From NCBI GenBank assembly GCA_018433585.1, contig JAHDQW010000001.1, positions 124,001 through 188,000 on the forward strand: DNA of 64,000 nucleotides. The letters are read 5' to 3'. Within the stretch, counting starts at the first letter, position 1, and each line of letters begins with the position of its first letter. The position numbers and the translations under genes are program-made. The notes below the pieces were generated by a model. The model did no database searches. It was not told where the DNA came from and saw nothing but the letters and a program-made list of their open reading frames with translations. The stretch is from Candidatus Praeruminimicrobium purgamenti. GTDB taxonomy: Bacteria; Elusimicrobiota; Endomicrobiia; Endomicrobiales; Endomicrobiaceae. Shown here piece after piece: positions 1-7,671 of this stretch.

Positions 1-1195
1 AGATTTAAGAAATGACAAAATGGCTGTCCAGAGACTTCAGGAAGCAGCGGAAAAAGCAAAAATAGAGCTTTCAAATATTCTCGAAACAGACATCAATCTT
101 CCGTTTATTACGGCAGATGCCACAGGTCCTAAACATTTGACGATGAAACTTTCAAGAGCTACTTTGGATAATTTGGTAAATCCTATAGTTCAGAGATGCA
201 AAAGCTCAATAGACCAGGCTCTTAACGACGCAAAACTTTCAGTATCCGGTTTGACAAAAGTTATACTCGTCGGCGGTCCTACAAGAATGCCGATAGTTCA
301 GAAGTTTGTAGAAGACTGCGTAGGTAAAATTGTTGAAAGAGGAATAGACCCTATGGAATGCGTATGTAACGGTGCCGCCGTTCAGGCTGCCGTTCTTACC
401 GGAGAAGTAAAAGATATTCTTTTACTTGATGTTACTCCTCTTACTCTCGGTCTTGAAACTCTCGGCAATGTCAGAACGCCTATTATTGACAGAAATACTA
501 CGGTTCCTGTTAAAAAATCACAAGTGTTTTCAACAGCTCAGGACAATCAGCCGGGCGTTGAAATTCATGTGCTGCAGGGTGAAAGACCGATGGCAAAAGA
601 CAACGTTTCTTTGGGCAGATTTATGCTTGACGGTATTCCTCCTGCTCCAAGAGGTGTTCCTCAAATAGAGGTTACTTTTGATATAGACGCAAGCGGTATT
701 CTTCATGTATCTGCAAAGGATTTGGGAACAGGCAAAGAACAGTCTATTAAGATTTCTTCGTCGACAAAACTTTCAAAAGATGAAATCGATAAATTTGTAA
801 AAGAAGCCGAACAGTATGCCGATGACGATAAAAAGAGAAAAGAAGAAATAGAAGTTAAAAACGAAGCGGATAATTTAGTATATGCCACCGAAAAGAGTTT
901 GAAAGAGCACGGCGATAAAATTTCAGCGGAAGAAAGGCTTAAAATAGAACAGTCTATAAATGATACGAAAGAAGCTATAAAAACTAATGATATCGCAAAA
1001 ATAAAAGAAGCTAAAGAAAAACTTTCAGATGCTTCTCACAAGTTGGCTGAAGAAGTTTATAAAGCGGCTCAACAGCAGCAACAGGCAGGACAGCAGCAGG
1101 CTCAGCAGCAACAGCAGGCGGAGGAACCGCAGCAGAGTAGCAACAACGGAGAGAATGTTGTGGATGCTGAGGTTGTTGACGAAAACAAGAAGTAA
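1..1195 (+). CDS. dnaK: Chaperone protein DnaK (Hsp70), 5'-truncated by window edge
   Basis: ATP-dependent Hsp70 chaperone of the cytoplasm that works with DnaJ and GrpE in folding. The frame is already open at base 2 (reading DLRNDKM), so the N-terminal part of the ATPase domain lies outside the window. Visible in order: the end of the ATPase domain with VGGPTRMP, the interdomain linker around [11 protein letters not shown], the beta substrate-binding domain, the helical lid, and a glutamine-rich tail ending in an acidic [10 protein letters not shown]-type terminus typical of bacterial DnaK. The ATG at 20 is internal and not the true start. The usual partner dnaJ follows only after two unrelated orphan genes. 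Identity is certain. Confidence 0.98.
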   Translation, partial: DLRNDKMAVQRLQEAAEKAKIELSNILETDINLPFITADATGPKHLTMKLSRATLDNLVNPIVQRCKSSIDQALNDAKLSVSGLTKVILVGGPTRMPIVQKFVEDCVGKIVERGIDPMECVCNGAAVQAAVLTGEVKDILLLDVTPLTLGLETLGNVRTPIIDRNTTVPVKKSQVFSTAQDNQPGVEIHVLQGERPMAKDNVSLGRFMLDGIPPAPRGVPQIEVTFDIDASGILHVSAKDLGTGKEQSIKISSSTKLSKDEIDKFVKEAEQYADDDKKRKEEIEVKNEADNLVYATEKSLKEHGDKISAEERLKIEQSINDTKEAIKTNDIAKIKEAKEKLSDASHKLAEEVYKAAQQQQQAGQQQAQQQQQAEEPQQSSNNGENVVDAEVVDENKK

Positions 1196-1203
1196 TTTAT
1201 AGC

Positions 1204-1310
1204 GGCTTTAATATTTTGATTACACCTTTGAATTTTGCGGCCTTATGTACCGTTTCACTAATGTACACTACGGTCGCAAAATTCTTCGGTTCATCGGAAA
1301 TCTTAAAGCC
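1204..1310 (+). repeat. 107-nt imperfect hairpin element (copy 1)
   Basis: The 39-nt arms 1204-1242 and 1272-1310 are imperfect inverted repeats. The outer 8 bp (GGCTTTAA/TTAAAGCC) and an inner block (GAATTTTGCG/CGCAAAATTC) pair perfectly. The 29-nt middle holds a small apical stem, TGTAC (1246-1250) with GTACA (1263-1267). A second element at 49748-49857 has the same architecture and a related apical sequence. The element begins 8 nt after the dnaK stop and ends 15 nt before the next ATG. It is not a canonical integron attC, since no RYYYAAC/GTTRRRY pair bounds it, and it has no T-run like a simple terminator. It may be a mobile-element end, a cassette site or a structured RNA. Confidence 0.7.
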
Positions 1311-1325
1311 TGAGAAAGACAAAAA

Positions 1326-1850
1326 ATGAAAAATATATTACAAATAATATTAGATAGTCTTTTACAAGTTTTTGAGAATAAAAAAAATAAAACAAGTGAA
1401 ATCAAAAAAAGAGAAGAAGATTTAAATAGAAAAATCGATAGAGCAACAAATTATTCTATAGAACTTGATAAAAGTATTATTAATTTATTAATACTTATTT
1501 TCATTGCAGGAATTTTTGGAATTGAACATTTCAAAATACAGATAACTTCTAGTATACATTGCTTGTTTATATGTTGGTTTTTAACTTTATTATTTATATT
1601 TTTAAGTATGTTTTTTGCAAAATGGCAGAAACAAAAAAATATTGATATTCAGAATAAATATATTTGTTGGTGTAATGATATTAATAAAGTTACTCAAAAA
1701 GAATATAATGATGATGAAAAAGAACAGAATATTATAATGGAACTTGGTAAATACATTGAAATTTTTTCTGCTTTAAGTTATATAGGATTTTTGATAACAG
1801 GTTTTTTCTTTATGCATATTTTTTTATTAAATATAAATAGTATTAAGTAG
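1326..1850 (+). CDS. Hypothetical multi-pass membrane protein (orphan cargo)
   Basis: 174 residues of no family I recognise. Residues 1-45 are charged and lysine-rich, probably helical or coiled-coil. Hydrophobic segments lie near residues 48-66, 78-98 and 148-170, with a polar acidic stretch between the second and third, so two or three membrane spans are likely. Codon use is strongly A/T-biased compared with dnaK and dnaJ on either side. It starts 15 nt after the hairpin at 1204-1310 with a GAGAAAG ribosome site, and a small hydrophilic gene follows after 15 nt. It breaks the usual dnaK-dnaJ pairing, which suggests insertion. A two-gene immunity or defence-type unit is possible but unproven. 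Confidence 0.6.
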   Translation: MKNILQIILDSLLQVFENKKNKTSEIKKREEDLNRKIDRATNYSIELDKSIINLLILIFIAGIFGIEHFKIQITSSIHCLFICWFLTLLFIFLSMFFAKWQKQKNIDIQNKYICWCNDINKVTQKEYNDDEKEQNIIMELGKYIEIFSALSYIGFLITGFFFMHIFLLNINSIK

Positions 1851-1865
1851 TAAAAGGGGTAGACT

Positions 1866-2063
1866 ATGGCAAATGATGAACAAAAGAATCAAACGGGAAA
1901 TCAGACTGGAACAAAACCACAAGGACAAAAACCAACATCACAACCACAGGTCCCTGCTTGTGATGAATCAATTTATAACAATAATAAAGACATAATAGGA
2001 CAAATTAAAAAAGGCAGTATAAATGAGGGACAGGTTGCAAGACCAAATAAAGATAACAAATAA
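1866..2063 (+). CDS. Small hydrophilic Gln/Pro-rich protein (orphan cargo)
   Basis: 65 residues, unrecognised. The first half is low-complexity, rich in Q, P, T and G with no hydrophobic segment; the second half (CDESIYNNNKDIIGQIKKGS region) looks more like a short ordered motif. A good ribosome site (AAGGGG, 1854-1859) precedes the ATG by 6 nt, which supports real translation. It is probably co-transcribed with the membrane protein 15 nt upstream, and an AT-rich hairpin with T-run overlaps its stop. Function unknown; a partner or regulator of the upstream membrane protein is the only contextual hint. Confidence 0.5.
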   Translation: MANDEQKNQTGNQTGTKPQGQKPTSQPQVPACDESIYNNNKDIIGQIKKGSINEGQVARPNKDNK

Positions 2064-2095
2064 ATTTTATTTAAAAAACTTGATAAAATTTTTTT
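2062..2095 (+). terminator. Possible AT-rich terminator after the orphan pair
   Basis: AAATTTTAT (2062-2070) can pair with ATAAAATTT (2083-2091) across a 12-nt loop and runs into T's to 2095. The stem has no G-C pair, so it is weak as an intrinsic terminator. Its position right at the stop codon of the orphan pair is the main support. Confidence 0.3.
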
Positions 2096-2147
2096 GTTGT
2101 TTTTTAAGATATTAAGATTTTGGGTGAGATGAAGTATTTAAAAAGTG

Positions 2148-2159
2148 CTTTGTACAAAG
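2148..2159. promoter_or_regulatory. Perfect 12-bp palindrome upstream of dnaJ
   Basis: CTTTGTACAAAG is a perfect dyad 64 bp before the dnaJ start, within the 159-bp leader region between the orphan pair and dnaJ. It could be an operator half-site arrangement. I see no CIRCE-type element (TTAGCACTC-N9-GAGTGCTAA) here and no convincing -35/-10 pair, so the role is unknown. Confidence 0.25.
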
Positions 2160-2222
2160 TAAAAGTGTAAGTTGTTAAAATAAGGTTTTTATTATCGATA
2201 TTAGGTTACGAAAAGGGAAATT

Positions 2223-3353
2223 ATGAAACGAGATTTTTATGAAGTATTAGGTGTGCAGAAAGGCGCATCTGCAGATGAAATTAAAGGTGCTTACAGAAAA
2301 TTGGCGATGAAATATCATCCGGATAAAAATCCCGGCGATAAAGTTGCGGAAGATAAGTTTAAAGAAATAAACGAAGCTTACGATGTATTGTCTAATCCGA
2401 CAAAGAAACAGCAGTATGATTCTTTCGGTCATGAAGGCGTCAACGGTATGGGCGGAGCAGGAGGAGCCGGCGGATATCAGCAGTACGGCGGAGATATGAA
2501 TGATATTTTCGGCGATATTTTCGGCGACATATTCGGAGGTGGAAGAGCCGGAGGCAGATCTTCAAGACAAAGACAGTACAGAAAAGGCGAAGATTTAAGA
2601 TATGATTTAGAAATATCTCTTCTTGACGCTATGCGCGGCAAAGAAGTTTCAATAACAATTCCTAAAAAGGAAACATGCGCTACATGCGGAGGCAGCGGAG
2701 CAAAGCAGGGAACATCCGCAAAAACTTGTCCTCAATGCAGAGGTACCGGACAAGTCAGCGTAAGCCAGGGATTCTTCTCTTTCAGCCAGACATGTCCTAG
2801 ATGTAACGGCGAAGGGCAGATAATAGAAAATCCGTGTCCTACATGCAGAGGCAGCGGAACTGTTAAAACGTCTCATACGGTAAAAGTAAGAATACCTCAG
2901 GGCGTAAACGACGGCAATTCATTAAGAGTTTCAGGCGGCGGAAATGCGGGACCGAAAGGCGCGCAGCCTGGTGATTTATATGTTATTATTCATTTGAGAA
3001 AAGAACCTAACTTCAGAAGAGAAGAAGATGATTTACATACAGAAGTAAAACTTACTTATGCCCAGGCTGTTTTGGGTATGGAACTGGATGTTCCGGTATT
3101 GGAAGGACATGTAAAGTTGAAAGTTGCTCCGGGAACACAGGCAGGAACAATTTTAAGGGTAAGAGAACAGGGATTTCCTAAACTTGGAAGAAAAGTCAGA
3201 GGAGACTTGTTTGTCAAAGTTAACATAGTAATTCCTAAAAATTTAAATAATGACCAGAAAAAAGCTTTATTTGAGTACGCAAAAACTATGGGGGAAATAC
3301 CAAGGGACGCTGTGCAGAGCAATGACAGCATATTTAAAAAGATTTTCAATTAA
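2223..3353 (+). CDS. dnaJ: Chaperone protein DnaJ (Hsp40)
   Basis: Co-chaperone that stimulates DnaK ATPase and delivers unfolded substrates. The 376 residues match the full type I layout: J domain at residues 1-70 with the HPD motif at 32-34, a Gly/Phe-rich linker at about 75-115 (repeated DIFGDIFGG-type sequence), four CxxCxGxG zinc-finger repeats ([32 protein letters not shown]) at roughly 150-215, then two C-terminal beta domains. The ATG follows an AAAAGGGAAATT ribosome site. Length is normal for the family. It is separated from dnaK by two orphan genes but keeps the same orientation. Confidence 0.98.
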   Translation: MKRDFYEVLGVQKGASADEIKGAYRKLAMKYHPDKNPGDKVAEDKFKEINEAYDVLSNPTKKQQYDSFGHEGVNGMGGAGGAGGYQQYGGDMNDIFGDIFGDIFGGGRAGGRSSRQRQYRKGEDLRYDLEISLLDAMRGKEVSITIPKKETCATCGGSGAKQGTSAKTCPQCRGTGQVSVSQGFFSFSQTCPRCNGEGQIIENPCPTCRGSGTVKTSHTVKVRIPQGVNDGNSLRVSGGGNAGPKGAQPGDLYVIIHLRKEPNFRREEDDLHTEVKLTYAQAVLGMELDVPVLEGHVKLKVAPGTQAGTILRVREQGFPKLGRKVRGDLFVKVNIVIPKNLNNDQKKALFEYAKTMGEIPRDAVQSNDSIFKKIFN

Positions 3354-3357
3354 TTAA

Positions 3358-4230
3358 ATGGAAAAAAAATTATCAATATGCGCTGTTATAGTTTCTTATG
3401 AGCCTGACGAATCGATAATCAGGCTCGTAGATTCTATTAATAAACAGACAGATGAAATTGTGATAGTCGATAATTTCAGCCGTTCGGACAATTCAAAAGA
3501 AATCCTCAAATCATTAGAAGAAAATCAAATTAAAATAATTTATAACAATGATAATTACGGTATGGCAAAAGCTTTGAATCAAGGCGTAAGATATGCTTTG
3601 TCAAAACAGTACAAATGGGTGTTGACTCTTGATCAGGACAGCGAATTTTATCCTAATACTTATAATATCCTTTTAGCCGGATATGAAAATCTCAAAGACA
3701 AGGACAGGGTTATGATTATTGCGCCTAAGCCTGTTGAAAGAGTTTTAATAAAAGACAGTACTATTGGACTCAATATAAGAAATCAGGGAGAAATCCTCTG
3801 GAAAAATGCAGTTTTAAATTTAACTTCCGGAAGTTTGATAAAAGCGGAAGCTTTCAGTCATATAGGTTTTTTTGAAGAAAAATTGTTTATAGAACAGGTT
3901 GATAATGATTTTTGTTACAGGCTTGGTAAAAAAGGATATAAAATAAAAGTTGCCGTAAATGTTCCTTTTGTGCATGAAATCGGCAAATCATTAAAGAAAA
4001 TGTTTTTTTTAACAAGAAACCATAACGAAAAAAGAAAATATTATCTTGCTAGGAACGTAGTATATGTTTTTAAAAAACATTTTTCTTATGCTCCTTATAC
4101 GGCAACCAGATATCTTTTGGGCGGTACGCTATTAGGATGGTTTAAAATATTCTTGTTTGAGGATAATAAAACGTCTAAAATAAAAAGCGGCTTAAAAGGT
4201 TTTATGGACGGCGTTAAAAACAGATATTAG
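3358..4230 (+). CDS. Family 2 glycosyltransferase, rhamnosyltransferase-like
   Basis: 290-residue GT-A fold transferase of the RfbN/WbbL-like rhamnosyltransferase type. The N-terminal VIVSYEPDE strand, VDNFSRSDN, an N-x-N-Y-G-M-A-K-A-L-N segment and the DQDS metal/nucleotide motif near residue 97 are typical of that group. It would transfer a sugar from a nucleotide donor to a lipid-linked acceptor at the inner membrane. It lies 4 nt after the dnaJ stop on the forward strand, and its last 17 nt overlap the end of the convergent polysaccharide operon. So it probably joins the same glycan pathway but is transcribed with dnaJ. The sugar donor cannot be told from sequence. Confidence 0.85.
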   Translation: MEKKLSICAVIVSYEPDESIIRLVDSINKQTDEIVIVDNFSRSDNSKEILKSLEENQIKIIYNNDNYGMAKALNQGVRYALSKQYKWVLTLDQDSEFYPNTYNILLAGYENLKDKDRVMIIAPKPVERVLIKDSTIGLNIRNQGEILWKNAVLNLTSGSLIKAEAFSHIGFFEEKLFIEQVDNDFCYRLGKKGYKIKVAVNVPFVHEIGKSLKKMFFLTRNHNEKRKYYLARNVVYVFKKHFSYAPYTATRYLLGGTLLGWFKIFLFEDNKTSKIKSGLKGFMDGVKNRY

Positions 4231-5185
4231 TTTTTACGATAAAAGATTTTAATATCTTCCTTAACGTTAAAAACAACAGATAGCATGGAAATAACGTAAA
4301 AAATTGAATGTAAAAGATATAATCTGTTTTGAAAAATTTTATAAAAGCGTAAAAATTGTCTTTTTTGTAAAAATTGTCTTTTTTGTATGCAGAATATATA
4401 TATATAGGCGCAAGTATTTTAAAAAAAGTATTTCTTCTTTCTTGTTGTACGGTAGTTCCTTTTATGAATCCTTTTTTCAAATAATCTTCATAGACGGACA
4501 TATATTTGTTTCCGTATACATTAAATAAATCTACGCTGCCTTTTTTGTTTATCGGGAGAAGATTGTAAAATTTCCCCGAGTATAAAAATGCCTTCTTGTT
4601 TTGCATGAATAATCTTAAAGACCAGTCAACCTGCATAAACTGTGTGTCTATATATTTTTCTTTGTTTTCCAATTTTTCAAAATCTTTTTTCCAACATCCG
4701 AAATTTGATATCCACGTCATATCTCCCGAAAGAATATTAACGAAATTATCCGGATCTTTAATTATAACGGTTTTTTTATTATTTCTGTTTTTACCGAATC
4801 TTGTCATATGGAAAAATAAAGTTTCTTTTTCAGTTTTATGTTTTTCAATGGTCTTCAGCATAAATTCAAGAGTCTCTCTTGTAAAAGTAATGCTGTCATT
4901 GCTTAATTTTAGATATTCTCCCGAACCTAAAGACATAACATCTATAAAATTTTTGTCGGCGATTTTTGTTTGTTCATGCTGTTTAAAATATTTTATATTT
5001 GGGAATCTTTCCGCCCATTGTACGCATGTTATTTCAGTATTATCTGTAGAACAGTTATCTGATATTACAATTTCTACGGCATTTCCGAAATCAGGGCTGT
5101 TAACTATTGATTGAATAGCCTGATTAAGATAATCTGCTCTGTTGTAAGTAGGTATGCATATTGATAATAATATTTCGCTGCTCAT
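4214..5185 (-). CDS. Family 2 glycosyltransferase (paralogue of the one at 16745-17743)
   Basis: 323 residues. The N-terminal GT-A domain has LLSICIPTYNRADYLNQ, VEIVISDNCSTDNTE and YLKLSND motifs. A hydrophobic C-terminal segment near residues 285-310 suggests membrane association. It is clearly paralogous over most of its length to the glycosyltransferase at 16745-17743 in the same operon: the openings share LLSICIPTYNRA, ISDNCSTDNTEI and F.D...LG.GEYLKL. Last gene of the reverse-strand polysaccharide operon, starting 1 nt from its upstream neighbour. An in-frame 18-bp duplication near the C-terminus repeats NFYKKD. Probably adds a residue to the O-unit; donor unknown. Confidence 0.85.
   Translation of the reverse strand: MSSEILLSICIPTYNRADYLNQAIQSIVNSPDFGNAVEIVISDNCSTDNTEITCVQWAERFPNIKYFKQHEQTKIADKNFIDVMSLGSGEYLKLSNDSITFTRETLEFMLKTIEKHKTEKETLFFHMTRFGKNRNNKKTVIIKDPDNFVNILSGDMTWISNFGCWKKDFEKLENKEKYIDTQFMQVDWSLRLFMQNKKAFLYSGKFYNLLPINKKGSVDLFNVYGNKYMSVYEDYLKKGFIKGTTVQQERRNTFFKILAPIYIYSAYKKDNFYKKDNFYAFIKFFKTDYIFYIQFFTLFPCYLLFLTLRKILKSFIVKTNICF
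4349..4384. repeat. 18-bp perfect tandem duplication inside a glycosyltransferase gene
   Basis: GTAAAAATTGTCTTTTTT occurs at 4349-4366 and again at 4367-4384 with no mismatch. On the reverse strand it adds six codons (repeat of NFYKKD) without shifting the frame of the glycosyltransferase at 4214-5185. Probably a recent replication-slippage event. Confidence 0.95.
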
Positions 5186-6279
5186 TATTTTATTTTGAAC
5201 TCTCTGTGAAAAATATTCAGCAGAATATTTTGGTTTCCTATATGTTTTTTTGCTTTCATAAAATTAAAATCAATAACAATATAATCATTTTCAATATATT
5301 TTTTTATTTTAAATTTAATTTTAAACAATAACATTCTTATGACAAAATAATCATTTTCAGTACAAGCACCTATAAAATGTCTTCTTAATAAAGAAAAAAA
5401 TAATTTTAATTTGCTTGCCGTATCCAATGGAGATATTACGTCTATTATTTGAAACCAATTTTTCTTTTCAAAATATAAAGCATGCATGTTTTTGCAAAAT
5501 TTAGAAAAATTACCGTGTATAAAATTTATTGCGCATAACATAGTTTTATGTTTTATTTTTTTATTTTGTATCATTGAACATACGTTTGCATATCCTGTTA
5601 TCCATGTCATTGTTCTGGTTCTTTGGCAAAGCTCGTCAGATTGTACGCCTCGTATATAACTGCAATCAGTATTTTTTAAATTCATACCGTTATTTACAAC
5701 AGCTTTATTTACGACATATATTTCTTTATTTTTGTTTATAAAAGGAATAATAGGGAACAGATGTGGGAATAAAGTGAATATATTATCAAAAGAATTTCTT
5801 ATATTAGTATCATTGTAAACGGATGTTTTTATTATGATGGCCGGTACAAAAGTCAATTGCAGCAACTGGTATTCTGTTTGATTCTTCTTTGATGTTGGAA
5901 CGGCGTATCTGGCTGCGCAGATAACTTCTTCGTTGTTTTCAATTGCAGTTTCTATTTCATTCCAATTAGACCAGTCATAGATATCATCATCACAAATTAT
6001 CCATAAATATTCTTTGTCGGCGATTTCCATTGCTTTTGCTATATTTCCTGATATTCCCAAATTATATTTGTTTTTAGAGTATTTAATATTTGAATGAGAG
6101 CTTATTAACTGGTCGATATAATTTTTTGTATTATCCGTAGAATTATTATCCAAAACCAAAATGTCAAAATTTTTAACCGGCGAAGCATCAGCTAAAATAA
6201 ATTGTTCAAAAGTTTTTTTTACATGTTGGAATCTGTTATATGTAATTAATATTATTTGTAACTTATCTTTTATAGACAT
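5185..6279 (-). CDS. Family 2 glycosyltransferase
   Basis: 364 residues. The GT-A catalytic half shows LQIILITYNRFQHV, FDILVLDNNSTDNTK, YNLGISGNIAKAM and the acidic ICDDDIYDW motif (the DxD-like nucleotide/metal site near residue 98). The C-terminal half is lysine-rich and unrecognised. Preceded by a strong AAAGGAAGG ribosome site 69 nt after the Wzx gene. Member of the reverse-strand polysaccharide operon, so a cytoplasmic-face O-unit assembly transferase is likely. Acceptor and donor are not predictable. Confidence 0.85.
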   Translation of the reverse strand: MSIKDKLQIILITYNRFQHVKKTFEQFILADASPVKNFDILVLDNNSTDNTKNYIDQLISSHSNIKYSKNKYNLGISGNIAKAMEIADKEYLWIICDDDIYDWSNWNEIETAIENNEEVICAARYAVPTSKKNQTEYQLLQLTFVPAIIIKTSVYNDTNIRNSFDNIFTLFPHLFPIIPFINKNKEIYVVNKAVVNNGMNLKNTDCSYIRGVQSDELCQRTRTMTWITGYANVCSMIQNKKIKHKTMLCAINFIHGNFSKFCKNMHALYFEKKNWFQIIDVISPLDTASKLKLFFSLLRRHFIGACTENDYFVIRMLLFKIKFKIKKYIENDYIVIDFNFMKAKKHIGNQNILLNIFHREFKIK

Positions 6280-6348
6280 TTATGGCAATCCTTCCTTTCT
6301 TTTTTATTATACATAATTAAAAAAAATACTTTATACGAAACTCTTAAG

Positions 6349-7671
6349 TTAATTATTGCTTTTTGATTTAAAAATTTTATAAGACTTATAAGGCAGTATC
6401 CAAGCACTTGTAAAAATAAAAGACAAAATTAACCCTAGTATTATGCCGTTTATACCGTATTTTATTGATAGAAAATATTGTGCTGTAATGCTTATTGCCG
6501 CTTGAATAGGCGTGTATATCCAAAAAATTTTTAACACATTAATGCTTTGCAAAAACATTGCATAAGTGTCGCTGATTACACGCAGTGTATAATATAAAGA
6601 GAATAAAATAAAGAAAGATAAATTCAAGCTAAAAAACATGTCAGGAGCCAAAATTTTAACTATAAAATCTTTAAAAATATAGACGAATATTATGCATAGA
6701 AACATAAAAAATATTCCTATATAAGTATAACTTTTTAGTAATTTTTTTAATTTAATGCAATTGTTATTGTTAAATAATTCAGAACTTACTGGCCAAAAAG
6801 CAGATAAAAGAGATGAATATATAAAAAAAGCAAACATAAAAACTTTATTAAATATATTGTAACTTGTAATAGATGTAGGATCTATTGTTCTTGCCATTAT
6901 AAAGTAATCTATTTGTAAAACTGCTAAAGCCATGAATGCAAAGCCTCCAAACTTTACAGCCCGTATAACAAAATCCTTAAAAATCGGCAAGTCTACCGTA
7001 GTAATGCTTTTAATTGAATTCTTGAATATTTTAATAAAAGGTATTGCCATAATTAAAATTTGAGGTAGAGAAAAACACAGTAGTGCAATTGTTATGCTGC
7101 ATGTGTCTGCAAAAAATTTATTTAACGTTATAATAAAAACTGCAGAGATAATATAGGATATCATTTGTAAAATATTCGGTATCACTCCTTTTTGCATGGC
7201 ATATAAAATTTTAATTGAAATATTTACAAAAGATAATATTATATACATAAAACAAATTATAAGTATTATATTTATATTTTGAATTTCATTAATATAAGAG
7301 TAATGTTTTAATAGAAAACTTTGTAAATAATTAGAGCATAATATAAGTATTGGTATTAAAATAAAAAATATAAGGGATATTATTTGAAAGCAAGTTTTTA
7401 TATAAATATTATAATCTTTACCTTTAACTCTTGATTCTGAAATGTAATTTTGTAAAGCAGTTCCTATTCCAAAATCTGCTAAGTTGCACCAAGGCAGCAA
7501 CGAATAAATAATGATGTAAACGGCATATTTATCTTGCCCTAAATAAAGGAATAATGTTCTTATTGTGAATATTTGTATTACAGCAATGCTTATTCTTGAT
7601 ATCCAAGCGCTTGCCGTAACAAAATAATGATTAGGAATATGTATTGATTTCTTAAAATATGTTAGATTCAT
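6349..7671 (-). CDS. wzx: O-unit flippase, Wzx/polysaccharide exporter family
   Basis: 440-residue, highly hydrophobic protein with about 12 predicted membrane spans spread over its whole length, matching the MATE/MOP-superfamily polysaccharide flippases. It would move the undecaprenyl-linked O-unit from the cytoplasmic to the periplasmic face of the inner membrane. The early segment with GIGTALQNYISESRVKG resembles the conserved N-terminal loop of Wzx proteins. Its start overlaps the end of the downstream-reading polymerase gene by 20 nt, so the two are translated together. Wzx and Wzy sequences are poorly conserved, so family rather than specificity is supported. Confidence 0.85.
   Translation of the reverse strand: MNLTYFKKSIHIPNHYFVTASAWISRISIAVIQIFTIRTLFLYLGQDKYAVYIIIYSLLPWCNLADFGIGTALQNYISESRVKGKDYNIYIKTCFQIISLIFFILIPILILCSNYLQSFLLKHYSYINEIQNINIILIICFMYIILSFVNISIKILYAMQKGVIPNILQMISYIISAVFIITLNKFFADTCSITIALLCFSLPQILIMAIPFIKIFKNSIKSITTVDLPIFKDFVIRAVKFGGFAFMALAVLQIDYFIMARTIDPTSITSYNIFNKVFMFAFFIYSSLLSAFWPVSSELFNNNNCIKLKKLLKSYTYIGIFFMFLCIIFVYIFKDFIVKILAPDMFFSLNLSFFILFSLYYTLRVISDTYAMFLQSINVLKIFWIYTPIQAAISITAQYFLSIKYGINGIILGLILSFIFTSAWILPYKSYKIFKSKSNN

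Noticed and set aside
1204-1310. Integron attC site
   Set aside because: Long imperfect hairpin and cargo look cassette-like, but the RYYYAAC and GTTRRRY core boxes are absent at the ends and no integrase gene is visible.
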